Assembly: GCF_008711525.1 (NCBI RefSeq)
Contig: NZ_VXKS01000002.1
Location: 1 to 64,000 of the forward strand
Source of the DNA: Cysteiniphilum sp. JM-1
Lineage (GTDB): Bacteria; Pseudomonadota; Gammaproteobacteria; Francisellales; Francisellaceae
Direction: 5' to 3'
DNA: 64,000 bases
The position numbers and the translations under genes are program-made. Every line of letters begins with the position of its first letter. The first letter of the stretch is position 1. Positions 47,357-56,350 of this stretch are shown here, piece by piece. A model generated the notes under the pieces. That model worked only from the letters and a program-made list of their open reading frames with translations, was not told the origin of the DNA and made no database searches.

Positions 47357-48580
47357 TTAAGATAACATCTTAATCGCTTTATGTAGTCCTTCAACCAACA
47401 TATCAACATCTTCTTTGGTATTGTAAACACCAAAAGATGCTCGCACCGTCGATGGCACGTTGTAGCGTTGTAATAACGGTTGTGCGCAATGATGTCCTGT
47501 GCGCACACACACGCCGGACAAGTCAAGTAACGTACCCAAATCATTGGCATGAAATCCGTCAATAACAAAGGTAATTACCGCAGATTTATGTGAACTTTCA
47601 CCTAATATTCTAAGCCCTGAAATAGTTTGTAATTTTTCTGTGGCATAGTGAAGCAGCGTTTCTTCATGCGCTTTAATCTTACAAAGTCCGATACTTTGCA
47701 CATATTCAATGGCTTTGGATAAACCAATCACGCCAATAATATCGGGAGTCCCTGCCTCAAATTTATACGGGGGATCAGCAAATGTCGTCTCACTCATCGT
47801 CACAAGCTTGATCATATCACCACCGCCTTGATAAGGAGACATCAGTTTATGCCATTTCTCTTTGGCATACAACACACCAACACCCGTCGTGCCATAGAGC
47901 TTATGTGAGGAAAAGGCAAAGAAATCACAATCCAAATCAACTACATCGATTTTTTGATGAACGACAGACTGCGCGCCATCAACAACAATCGCAACTTCAG
48001 GGTGTGTTTTGCGAATGCTTTGTATAATTTCTTTAATAGGATTAATCGTCCCCAATACATTTGAACAATGCGTTAATGAGATAAGTTTGGTCTTGTCTGT
48101 TAAAAGCGTAGGTAAAACAGATAAATCAAGCTCCCCTTTATCGGTTACGGGTATATACTTAATCGTCAATGGTTTATGTTTACTCATTAACTGCCATGGC
48201 ACAATATTGGCATGATGCTCCATCTCGGTAATGATAATCTCGTCATCCCCATTAAAATACTGATCCAATAACGAGCTTGCCACCAGATTAATCGACTCCG
48301 TCGTGCCTTTGGTGAAAATAATTTCTTCCATCTTTTGCGCACCAATGAAGTGCTGAACAACCTTACGCGTGCCTTCGTATTTCTCAGTGGCTTGATCACT
48401 CAAATAATACACGCCACGATGAACATTCGCATAATCATTGGTATAGCTATCTTTCACCGCATCAATGACAATATTAGGTTTTTGTGCTGATGCACCGGTG
48501 TCTAAAAACACCACCGGTTTACCATGAATCGTTTGCTTTAAAAAAGGAAAGTCTTGACGAATTTTTTGTATATCTAACAT
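47357..48580 (-). CDS. sufS: Cysteine desulfurase SufS
   Basis: From MLDIQKIRQDFPFLKQTIHG the protein has 407 residues, the group II (SufS/CsdA) length; the frame extends to 48613 without support. PLP lysine is in FFAFSSHKLYGTTGVG; the PLP-contact VDGAQSVVHQKIDV precedes it; the active Cys is in VRTGHHCAQPLLQRY near residue 366; the C-terminus keeps VRASFGVYNTKEDVD. It supplies persulfide sulfur for Fe-S clusters. The sufBCD genes are not in the window, so it stands alone. Confidence 0.93.
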   Translation of the reverse strand: MLDIQKIRQDFPFLKQTIHGKPVVFLDTGASAQKPNIVIDAVKDSYTNDYANVHRGVYYLSDQATEKYEGTRKVVQHFIGAQKMEEIIFTKGTTESINLVASSLLDQYFNGDDEIIITEMEHHANIVPWQLMSKHKPLTIKYIPVTDKGELDLSVLPTLLTDKTKLISLTHCSNVLGTINPIKEIIQSIRKTHPEVAIVVDGAQSVVHQKIDVVDLDCDFFAFSSHKLYGTTGVGVLYAKEKWHKLMSPYQGGGDMIKLVTMSETTFADPPYKFEAGTPDIIGVIGLSKAIEYVQSIGLCKIKAHEETLLHYATEKLQTISGLRILGESSHKSAVITFVIDGFHANDLGTLLDLSGVCVRTGHHCAQPLLQRYNVPSTVRASFGVYNTKEDVDMLVEGLHKAIKMLS

Positions 48581-48642
48581 TTGAAATGCTCTGTTACTAA
48601 GTTCTAGTAACATTCTAAGTTAAAACATACTTGAATGTAAAT

Positions 48643-49245
48643 TTAAAAAGTATAAGCAACTCCTACTAAAATACTGTTTAGTGCACCATTATAACTTTCC
48701 TTATAATAGTCTTCTGGAGACAAGAAATTATTACCTTTGTAGGCTATATTCATTTGAGTATATTGATACTGAACATAGAAATTTATACGCTTGTACTGGT
48801 AGCCTGTGCCTATAGCAAAAGTTGGCTGCCATGACCGTGATATATCTTTTGCTGCTGTCTCAAGAAAAGTACCTGAACCATATAAATAAGCAACACCAAC
48901 CTTAGCAAACATATTGAAGCCATTTTTAAATGGATAAAACTTAGTTGTTAACATTATCGGCAGGTACCCTATTCCAGCACTTGAAGCATTTAAACCGCCC
49001 GTATTAGGAACCGCTTCAACGCCAAGACTAATTTTATTATTAATTGCATAATCATAGCCTAAAATAATACCTAGATTATATGCTGCTCGTTTATAGTCAC
49101 CACCATATTCACTCTCGCTATGTCCAGCTGGGATATCTGCCCCCATATCCATTCCTACAACAAAACCGGTCTGAGCGCTAGCAAATGAGCTTTGGCATAT
49201 ACTCACCAATGTTAAAGACATTACAAATAAACTCCACTTTTTCAT
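48643..49245 (-). CDS. Outer-membrane beta-barrel protein
   Basis: 200 residues with a signal peptide (MKKWSLFVMSLTLVSICQSS... FASA). The mature part has alternating beta strands ending in the C-terminal aromatic signature LVGVAYTF needed for BAM-mediated assembly. Segments such as AAYNLGIILGYDYAINNKIS and RINFYVQYQYTQMNI suggest an eight-stranded OmpW/OmpA-barrel type. Function unknown: surface structure or small pore. Upstream 184 bp hold no gene. Confidence 0.8.
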   Translation of the reverse strand: MKKWSLFVMSLTLVSICQSSFASAQTGFVVGMDMGADIPAGHSESEYGGDYKRAAYNLGIILGYDYAINNKISLGVEAVPNTGGLNASSAGIGYLPIMLTTKFYPFKNGFNMFAKVGVAYLYGSGTFLETAAKDISRSWQPTFAIGTGYQYKRINFYVQYQYTQMNIAYKGNNFLSPEDYYKESYNGALNSILVGVAYTF

Positions 49246-49429
49246 ACTTAACTTTTACCTTTTTATTTGATTGATTAACCTAACTACATTGCTTATCAAC
49301 TAAGCCAAAGGAATTGTACAAAAAAGAGACATTAAAAAATGTATGAAAATTGTAAATTAGCGCACTTATAAGGCTAGATGCTAATAAATTTAAGATATAG
49401 AACAGGGGGCAGCACATCCTAAAATATAT

Positions 49430-50830
49430 TTAATACACCCCAAACGGCACACTTTGCTCAAAAGTTAAATCAGCAAAGCGACAGAAGCGCCCTTCAAAAT
49501 GCACTTTAATACTGCCAATTGGACCATTACGTTGCTTACCGATAATAATTTCACCGAGTCCTTTATTATCTTCTTTATCTTTGTGATAAACCTCATCGCG
49601 ATAAACAAACATAATCACATCGGCGTCCTGCTCAATGGCACCGGACTCACGTAGATCTGACATCATAGGACGTTTGTCCGCGCGATCATCAACCGCACGA
49701 TTAAGCTGAGATAATGCCACGACAGGAACATGCAGCTCTTTGGCAAGAGACTTTAAAGCACGAGAGATTTCCGAGACCTCTTGGGTACGATTGTTTTCAT
49801 AACCAGGCACCTTCATCAATTGCAGATAATCGACAACAATCATGCTTAAGCCTCCCTGCTCTTTATAGAGTTTACGTGCACGTGAGCGCATATCAGCAGG
49901 AGATAAACCCGCACTATCATCAATATGCATATTGAAATCTTTGGATAATACTTCCATTGCCGTTGTGATCTTTGCCCAGTGCTCATCTTCTAGGCGACCA
50001 TTTCTTAGCGCATTTTGCTCAACCCGACCAAGAGATGAAATCATCCTCAGCACAATATCTTCTGAAGGCATCTCCAAACTAAAAACAAGTACAGGCTTTT
50101 CAGCACCTCTGGCAACATTCTCAGCCAAATTCATGGCAAAGGTTGTTTTACCCATTGACGGACGTCCGGCAACAATCACTAAATTCGCCGGATGCAAGCC
50201 TGAAGTTAACTCATCCAAATCGGTAAAGCCACTGGAGATTCCGGTAATACCATCACTTGCTTCCATCATCGCATCAATGCGATCAATCACACTCGGGATA
50301 ATATCACGCACAGATTTTGGTCCATCACTGCGCTGAGTATCACTCTCAGCAATTGCCAAGATTTTCTGCTCAGCAACATCCAAGATATCTTCGGCTTTGC
50401 GCCCTTCTGGCACATAAACCATATTGGCAATATCGGTTGCCGTATTTAAAAGCACGCGTAATTTTGAGCGCTCTTTAACAATTTCAGCATAAGCGACAAC
50501 GTTAGCAGCAGTTGGCGTATTTTTGGCAATCTCAGCTAAGTAGTGAAGTCCGCCAGCTTGTTCTAATAGTTTCTCATTCGACAGTGAATCGCTTAAAGTA
50601 ATGATATCAAAAGGTGATTCATCTTTAATAAGCTTTTGCATTTGGCGAAAAACAATGCGATGTTGCATGCTGTAAAAGTCATCAGGTCGCAGAATTTCTT
50701 CAATCTTAAACCATGCTTCATTATCCAGTATCAATCCACCAATAACCGAGCGTTCAGCATCGATTGAGGATGGTGGTCGCTTGATATTCTCAAGCTGGCT
50801 ATTTAAAGACATTACTTCATTTGGATGCAT
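49430..50830 (-). CDS. dnaB: Replicative DNA helicase DnaB
   Basis: 466 residues. The N-terminal domain (IKRPPSSIDAERSVIGGLIL) binds primase; the RecA-like C-terminal domain has Walker A GRPSMGKTTFAMNLA near residue 215, Walker B MIVVDYLQLM, and ALSQLNRAVDDRADKRPMMS, DLRESGAIEQDADVI. It unwinds DNA at the fork as a hexamer. A second ATG (MSLNSQ, 50812) is an equally possible start, as neither has a strong ribosome site. rdgC lies 11 bp upstream. Confidence 0.96.
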   Translation of the reverse strand: MHPNEVMSLNSQLENIKRPPSSIDAERSVIGGLILDNEAWFKIEEILRPDDFYSMQHRIVFRQMQKLIKDESPFDIITLSDSLSNEKLLEQAGGLHYLAEIAKNTPTAANVVAYAEIVKERSKLRVLLNTATDIANMVYVPEGRKAEDILDVAEQKILAIAESDTQRSDGPKSVRDIIPSVIDRIDAMMEASDGITGISSGFTDLDELTSGLHPANLVIVAGRPSMGKTTFAMNLAENVARGAEKPVLVFSLEMPSEDIVLRMISSLGRVEQNALRNGRLEDEHWAKITTAMEVLSKDFNMHIDDSAGLSPADMRSRARKLYKEQGGLSMIVVDYLQLMKVPGYENNRTQEVSEISRALKSLAKELHVPVVALSQLNRAVDDRADKRPMMSDLRESGAIEQDADVIMFVYRDEVYHKDKEDNKGLGEIIIGKQRNGPIGSIKVHFEGRFCRFADLTFEQSVPFGVY

Positions 50831-50841
50831 AAACTATCACA

Positions 50842-51912
50842 TTATTGGTTTTGATGATCAACTGATATACCAACTGAAGTATCAAGTGTATCATCTGTTA
50901 CTTCACTTTCTTCCCATGGCACATCATCCTCATCATGTGCTTGACTTATTTCTTCGTCATTTTCAACAGGACTTATATCAGTCATTGTATTTGCTGTATC
51001 AGAAACTTCAGTTTCTTGAACCTCTTTAGCAAAAATCTGCATAATAAAATCAATAAATTCACGCAAGGTTTCGGCCATAATAATAAAGTCAGCATCAAAG
51101 CGTTCTTGCTTTGTTTCAGAAACAATATCATTGGCTTTGTCTTGTACGACTTCTAAAAACTTTAATGATTTCAACATAAACTCATCATTGATAACAAAAC
51201 TTAGCTGATCCTGCCATGATAACCCCAGCTGGATCACTTCACGCCCTGAGTCAATCAGTGACAAAATATCATCGGTAAATAGATTCTGGCGCTGACAGCG
51301 GATAATACCTGAGGCATCTTTATTATCTTGTAACACACATTGATCTTCAATCGTTAGATCTTGCGGGTATTCATTGGTTTTAAGCCATTGTGTCAGAAGC
51401 ATAGAAACTGGCAACACCTCAGGAATACGAATTTTCAAACTGCCTAAGGCTTTGCGTAAATTAACGGTTAAGTGCTCCGCTTTTTTAGCGGATGAAGCAT
51501 TGACAATAAGCCAACCTGCTTGCGTGTCAATATAAGCATTAATCACGGTGTTGCGCGTAAAGGCGCGCGGCAATAAGCTTTGATAAATCTCTTCTTTTAA
51601 CGTATCTTTTTCTTTCTTTTTGACTTTACGCGATTCTCTTAGCTCAATTTCTTCAACTTTTTCATCCAAGACTTCTTTGATAACGCCAGCGGGCACCATC
51701 TTTTCTTGGATTTTAAATGACACCATCATAAAGCCCGAGGCTGCATGCACTAATGGCATATCTTGTGCCATTGGCGATACCCAGCCCATTGATATGGGTG
51801 CACTTGTTGAGCACGGACTAAATGCATGCTCGGCTAATTGTTTTTCAAGATCTTCAGCACTGGTTGTAAAGTCTTCTGTAAATTGAAACAATGCTAAATT
51901 TTTAAACCACAT
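50842..51912 (-). CDS. rdgC: Recombination-associated protein RdgC
   Basis: The 356-residue nucleoid protein forms a ring around DNA and restrains RecA. Family features: MWFKNLALFQFTEDF at the start, FSPCSTSAPISMGWVSPM (about 32-49), REVIQLGLSWQDQLSF and LSLIDSG in the middle. The last 60 residues are acidic (EVSDTANTMTDISPVENDEE ...), longer than the usual RdgC (about 300 residues), and may be a local extension. Confidence 0.93.
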   Translation of the reverse strand: MWFKNLALFQFTEDFTTSAEDLEKQLAEHAFSPCSTSAPISMGWVSPMAQDMPLVHAASGFMMVSFKIQEKMVPAGVIKEVLDEKVEEIELRESRKVKKKEKDTLKEEIYQSLLPRAFTRNTVINAYIDTQAGWLIVNASSAKKAEHLTVNLRKALGSLKIRIPEVLPVSMLLTQWLKTNEYPQDLTIEDQCVLQDNKDASGIIRCQRQNLFTDDILSLIDSGREVIQLGLSWQDQLSFVINDEFMLKSLKFLEVVQDKANDIVSETKQERFDADFIIMAETLREFIDFIMQIFAKEVQETEVSDTANTMTDISPVENDEEISQAHDEDDVPWEESEVTDDTLDTSVGISVDHQNQ

Positions 51913-51932
51913 AATTATTACCTTTATTCATT

Positions 51933-51963
51933 AAAAAAGCGCTTTTATCATTAAGCGCTTTAT
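51933..51963 (-). terminator. Rho-independent terminator of bamD
   Basis: On the minus strand AAAGCGCTT, an 8-base loop and AAGCGCTTT are followed directly by TTT, giving a 9-bp stem plus U-run about 40 bases past the bamD stop. Confidence 0.8.
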
Positions 51964-52001
51964 GAGTTCTACATCAACCAACTTCACATAATTGATTGAG
52001 T

Positions 52002-52802
52002 TTATTTAAATACTACCGTTGGGCGTTTTGCTGCATCTTCTAAAGATTTTAAATACGCATTATTAGGATAGTTTGCCTTTAATACTTCCATTGATTTCTC
52101 AGCTAACTCAGGCATTTTCAAAATATCATAACTTCTAATCAACAGAACCAATGCATTTTCAATCGAGTTACTTTGTGAATATTTCTCAACGATGATCTTA
52201 GCGCGATTAATCGCAGCAACATAAGCTTCATGCTCAAAGTAGAAATTAGCGATATTATATTCATATTCAGCCACGACATTATTAATATGCACCATACGAC
52301 GCCTTGCATCCTCGGCATAAGAAGCTTTAGGGCTTAAGATGACCGAGCGCTTTAAATCATTAAACGCTTGTAAGTATGATGCGGGATCATGTTGCGCCAT
52401 ATCGTATGGCAAGCGGCGCTGTAAGAACCCACGACCATTATCATAGTTAATCACACCCATCATATAATAAACATAACCCAAATGCTTTGATGTCGGATAA
52501 GCGCGTAAAAACTGGCGTGCCAACCCCAACGCCATCTCAGGCTGCCCATCTTCATAATAAGAGTAAATAAGCTCTAAATTACCCATTTCGGTATAGCTTT
52601 GGAATGGATATTGCGAGTTTAACGATCTAAAGGTATCAATCGCTTTATAATAATCGCCATCTTTAACCTGCTCGTGCCCTTTGGCATAAATATACTCAGC
52701 ACTTTCGCCTTGATATGGCAATGCCTTAGTCGTTGTTGTTGAACATCCTGCCATTAACAAAAGCGCGCCCAAGCCGCTTAATGCCAAACTGATCTTTTTC
52801 AT
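52002..52802 (-). CDS. bamD: Outer-membrane assembly lipoprotein BamD
   Basis: 266 residues with lipobox LLMAGC (Cys20). TPR-like helices follow: YIYAKGHEQVKDGDYYKAID, FRSLNSQYPFQSYTEMGNLE, LARQFLRAYPTSKHLGYVYY, MGVINYDNGRGFLQRRLPYD, DPASYLQAFNDLKRSVILSP. It is the essential non-barrel subunit of the BAM complex at the inner face of the outer membrane. Divergent from rluD, with a putative shared promoter region of about 85 bp. Confidence 0.95.
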   Translation of the reverse strand: MKKISLALSGLGALLLMAGCSTTTTKALPYQGESAEYIYAKGHEQVKDGDYYKAIDTFRSLNSQYPFQSYTEMGNLELIYSYYEDGQPEMALGLARQFLRAYPTSKHLGYVYYMMGVINYDNGRGFLQRRLPYDMAQHDPASYLQAFNDLKRSVILSPKASYAEDARRRMVHINNVVAEYEYNIANFYFEHEAYVAAINRAKIIVEKYSQSNSIENALVLLIRSYDILKMPELAEKSMEVLKANYPNNAYLKSLEDAAKRPTVVFK

Positions 52803-52889
52803 CGATTACCCTTTAATTTATTACCGCCTTTGTCATTTATTGTTTACAATGATGCACAATTTAACCGGCGTCTTGATAGGATTTTATTT

Positions 52890-53963
52890 GTGCCACATCA
52901 TACCGTATCTAAAAACATTCAGCAAAATGTTATTGCACCTGAAAGCTGTGCTGGTCAACGTTTGGATCAATGCTTATCCAACGTTTTCAGTGACTACTCA
53001 CGCTCACAACTACAAAAATGGCTAAAACAAGGTGCCATTCTTGTTAATGGTGAGATCAAAAAAGCCAAAGATAAAATCATTGGTGGCGAGGAAATATCAC
53101 TTAATGCGACACCGGAGGATAAAAACCACTGGCAGCCAGAGGATATCCCGCTTGATATTATTTATGAAGACGATGATGTCATCGTTATTAATAAGCCTGC
53201 GGGTCTGACTGTTCATCCCGGAGCTGGCAACTTATCCGGTACATTATCCAATGCGCTATTGGCACATGATCCAGCATTCGCCAAGGTGCCACGCACCGGC
53301 ATTGTTCACAGACTGGATAAAGATACTTCTGGATTAATGGTTGCTGCTAAAAGTCTCAAAGCACATGCATCACTTGTTGCTCAATTATCCAAACGTCAAG
53401 TCAAACGTGAGTATGAAGCAATTGCCACAGGTTATATTACGGTGGGCAGCACGATCAAAACCAAAATTGGTAGAAGCCCACATAATCGCTTAAAAATGGC
53501 GGTGACCCCTACGGGCAAAGAAGCCATTACCCACTTTGTGGTATTGGAGCGCTATCGTGCACATACACGCATTCGTTGCAAACTAGAAACTGGACGCACC
53601 CATCAAATTCGTGTGCATATGGCACATCTTAAAGCGCCATTAGTAGGAGATCCTGTTTATAACCCGAGATTAAAACTTGCGCGCGGCTTATCTGATGAAG
53701 CACAAGATGTATTAAAAGACTTTAGCCGCCAAGCCTTACATGCTTATAAACTGGCTTTCATTCACCCAGTGAGTGCTGAAGTTGTTGAATTTAGTGCTAA
53801 ACCTCCCAAAGATATGCAAGCGCTGATCCTCACATTGCGCCAAGATGCTGAGAGTTTATATAGCTATGAAGAAGATGAGTTTGATGATGATTATTTTGAT
53901 TTCGCCGATGATTATGACGACTTTGACGATGAAGATTACGATGATTATGAGGATGAAGAATAA
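52890..53963 (+). CDS. rluD: 23S rRNA pseudouridine synthase RluD with acidic tail
   Basis: The start GTG 52890 (VPHHTVSKNI) is chosen: AGGA lies eight bases upstream. A TTG at 52830 would add 20 unlike residues and overlaps the likely promoter. The 357-residue product has an S4 domain (about 20-75: QRLDQCLSNVFSDYSRSQLQ), the RluA-family catalytic core with Asp in HRLDKDTSGLMV and RTHQIRVHMAHLKAPLVGDP. RluD makes pseudouridines 1911/1915/1917 of 23S rRNA. The last 31 residues hold 22 Asp/Glu, 8 Phe/Tyr and 1 Ala (EEDEFDDDYFDFADDYDDFD...), which is not a usual part of RluD. The end overlaps thrC by 19 bp, convergent. Confidence 0.93.
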   Translation: MPHHTVSKNIQQNVIAPESCAGQRLDQCLSNVFSDYSRSQLQKWLKQGAILVNGEIKKAKDKIIGGEEISLNATPEDKNHWQPEDIPLDIIYEDDDVIVINKPAGLTVHPGAGNLSGTLSNALLAHDPAFAKVPRTGIVHRLDKDTSGLMVAAKSLKAHASLVAQLSKRQVKREYEAIATGYITVGSTIKTKIGRSPHNRLKMAVTPTGKEAITHFVVLERYRAHTRIRCKLETGRTHQIRVHMAHLKAPLVGDPVYNPRLKLARGLSDEAQDVLKDFSRQALHAYKLAFIHPVSAEVVEFSAKPPKDMQALILTLRQDAESLYSYEEDEFDDDYFDFADDYDDFDDEDYDDYEDEE

Positions 53964-55246
53964 ACACTAAAGTATGCCTGATACTGCTCTGTTAAGGCAT
54001 TAAGATTTGCAGAAATTCCAACACTTTGTTGTTTCTTTTCAAGTAATTTGTTTAAGTGCTCAGGCACTTTAATTTTCTCTTTGACAATTGGTTCGATCAC
54101 TTCTTCAAACTTTGCCGGATGGGCAGTTGCGACAACGATATAATGCGTGTCTTCTGGCAAAGACTCACGCGCAAAAAATGCAGTTGCCGTATGTGGACAA
54201 ATAAGCATATTATGCTCATTCTTCACCTCAGCAATCATCTTTTTAATATCACTATCAGATGCTTTAAAAGCTTTTACCTCATGAGCAAAAACGTCAAAAC
54301 CAGGGAAGAGCGCATAAAGGCGCTCAAAGTTACTTGGCTTACCGACATCCATCGCATTGGCAAGTGTCTCGATACTGGCTTTATTGGGCAATGTTTTATG
54401 TTCTAAAAACTGCCCAATGACGTTATTTTCATTTTGAGCAATGACAATATCACCAATCGGCAAACCCATTTTTTTCGCCCAGAAACAAGCGCAAACATTG
54501 CCAATATTACCCGATGGCACGATGAAATTTGCCTTTTTACCATGCTTTAAAAAATACTGCCAAGCAACATAAGCGTAATAGGTTGTTTGTGGTAACAGCC
54601 GTCCAATGTTAATACTATTAGATGTATTTAAATACGTATTATTCTGCCACCATTTATCGGCAAATGCGCCTTTAACCAATGCTTGGCAATCATCAAATGT
54701 GCCATCAACCTCAACTGCACAAACATTATCTTGCCAGCAAGTAATCTGCTTTTGCTGACGCATTGAGATTTTACCCTTCGGAAATAGCACCATAACATTG
54801 ATGTTTTGCTTTTGATAAAAAGCCGCGGCAACCGCAGAGCCTGTATCACCTGATGTTGCGACCATAATCGTAAACTTTTTATCGGTTTTAATATGACTTA
54901 AGGCATTGGCTAGAAATCTCGCCCCAAAATCTTTAAATGACAAAGTTGCACCATGAAAAAGCTCAAGTACCGATGTTTTTTGATCAACACTGACCAGTGG
55001 TAAAGGAAAACTAAAGCTCTCATGGCATATTGTGCTTAATTGGCTTTCAAGTGCATCGCCTTTACAAAATGGGGTTAATAGTTTTGTTGCAAAGTCAGGA
55101 TAGCTCATTGCACTATCTAAAGCCCTCCAATCAAACAGTGGAAAAGCTTCAGGCACATAAAGTCCTCCATCTTCTGCTAAGCCATTTTGTAATGCGCTTG
55201 ATATCGATACAGCCTTGGCATCACCTCTGGTACTGATAAATTTCAT
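53945..55246 (-). CDS. thrC: Threonine synthase
   Basis: The 433-residue PLP enzyme converts O-phosphohomoserine to threonine. MKFISTRGDAKAVSISSALQ is the typical start, the PLP Lys is in GATLSFKDFGARFLANAL, and the phosphate-binding loop in VPSGNIGNVCACFWAKKMGL; ATSGDTGSAVAAAFY is also present. Its ATG overlaps the thrB stop (ATGA). Last gene of the thr operon. Confidence 0.96.
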   Translation of the reverse strand: MKFISTRGDAKAVSISSALQNGLAEDGGLYVPEAFPLFDWRALDSAMSYPDFATKLLTPFCKGDALESQLSTICHESFSFPLPLVSVDQKTSVLELFHGATLSFKDFGARFLANALSHIKTDKKFTIMVATSGDTGSAVAAAFYQKQNINVMVLFPKGKISMRQQKQITCWQDNVCAVEVDGTFDDCQALVKGAFADKWWQNNTYLNTSNSINIGRLLPQTTYYAYVAWQYFLKHGKKANFIVPSGNIGNVCACFWAKKMGLPIGDIVIAQNENNVIGQFLEHKTLPNKASIETLANAMDVGKPSNFERLYALFPGFDVFAHEVKAFKASDSDIKKMIAEVKNEHNMLICPHTATAFFARESLPEDTHYIVVATAHPAKFEEVIEPIVKEKIKVPEHLNKLLEKKQQSVGISANLNALTEQYQAYFSVYSSSS

Positions 55247-56235
55247 ACTTCCTCCTTCGCGATAATTTGCCCACCTTTTGCAGATAAGCTTGTAATATAT
55301 TTCTCTGCTGATAGCCCCTCTTTAGCAAACACTTTAACTAATTCATTTGCGATCGCTGCAGTATCTTCGTTGTTACTTAGAGCAAATACAGCAGGACCTG
55401 AACCCGAGATACCAAACCCAAGTGCGCCAAGTTCAACTGCTTTTTGTTTTGCCTGATCAAAACCCTTAATAAGTACTTTGCGTTTTGGCTCAACTAACAC
55501 ATCAACAAAATGTTTTTTAAAACGCACAAGATCACCCTCATATAGCGCACTAATTATCGCCGCAGTTTTAGCACTCTGTGCGACAAACTCTTTGATCATA
55601 AAAGGCACATCAATCAACTTTCGTGCTTCTTTGGTTTCGATTTTTAGATTAGGTACAACAACACTAGCATATAAATCTAAACTCGGCAGTTGAATAAACT
55701 CACATGGCGATGAGTTTTGTAGCAACACCAAACCACCAAACATCGCAGGTACGGCATTATCACCGTGATAAACACCACCAGAGATAAGACTCTCACCATA
55801 AATGGCATAATCAATTAACTGCTCTTTTGCTAAAGGTTTTACCAAGAATTCATTAACTGCAAGTATTGCCGCGACTGAAGATGCAGCAGAACCGCCAATG
55901 CCAGAGCCTAAAGGAATGCCTTTTTCAATGGTAATATCTAAACCAATTGATAGCTGGTGATCTTGTAAAAATTTCTTTATCACCGAACCACAAACATTTT
56001 TATCAACATCTAGACTTAACTCTTTATCTGTTAATAACCCACAAATTTGTTTGATAACTAATTGCTTATCATCACGCTTTTGTAAATGCACTGTGTCACC
56101 GACACCTGATAACGCAAAGCCCATCAAATCAAACCCTACTGCAAAGTTTGCACTTGTTGCTGGCGCAAATGCAGTTACTTTAGCTATCTTTTCATTTATT
56201 TCTATTTTCTTTATTCTTTTTATCATTTCATCCAT
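55243..56235 (-). CDS. thrB: Homoserine kinase
   Basis: A 330-residue GHMP kinase. The ATP loop IPLGSGIGGSAASSVAAILA is at about 110-129; VTAFAPATSANFAVGFDLMG lies near the start and LGFGISGSGPAVFAL near the C-terminus. It phosphorylates homoserine. A second ATG (MIKRIK, 56226) is possible. It lies 115 bp after thrA, a gap that contains a 17-bp perfect hairpin, and overlaps thrC by four bases. Confidence 0.96.
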   Translation of the reverse strand: MDEMIKRIKKIEINEKIAKVTAFAPATSANFAVGFDLMGFALSGVGDTVHLQKRDDKQLVIKQICGLLTDKELSLDVDKNVCGSVIKKFLQDHQLSIGLDITIEKGIPLGSGIGGSAASSVAAILAVNEFLVKPLAKEQLIDYAIYGESLISGGVYHGDNAVPAMFGGLVLLQNSSPCEFIQLPSLDLYASVVVPNLKIETKEARKLIDVPFMIKEFVAQSAKTAAIISALYEGDLVRFKKHFVDVLVEPKRKVLIKGFDQAKQKAVELGALGFGISGSGPAVFALSNNEDTAAIANELVKVFAKEGLSAEKYITSLSAKGGQIIAKEEV

Positions 56236-56268
56236 TGATTAAGTCCTTTACCTCTAAACGCATCATTC

Positions 56269-56305
56269 CCCCTCACCCGACAGGCAAAGCCTGTCGGGTG
56301 AGGGG
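56269..56305. repeat. 17-bp perfect hairpin between thrA and thrB
   Basis: CCCCTCACCCGACAGGC and GCCTGTCGGGTGAGGGG are perfectly complementary around the loop AAA. On the operon strand no T-run follows, so it is not a standard terminator; it is far more GC-rich than its surroundings and could be an interspersed palindrome that limits thrB/thrC expression. Confidence 0.85.
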
Positions 56306-56350
56306 TGTTTTCATATGCTTTCACGGGGCACTATTCCTGTCAATTTTGCC

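Noticed and set aside
53945-54406. Plus-strand frame of 116 codons opposite thrC
   Set aside because: It is antisense to conserved threonine synthase sequence and has no ribosome site.
56269-56305. Intrinsic terminator after thrA
   Set aside because: On the operon strand the stem is followed by GAATGATGCG, not a T-run.
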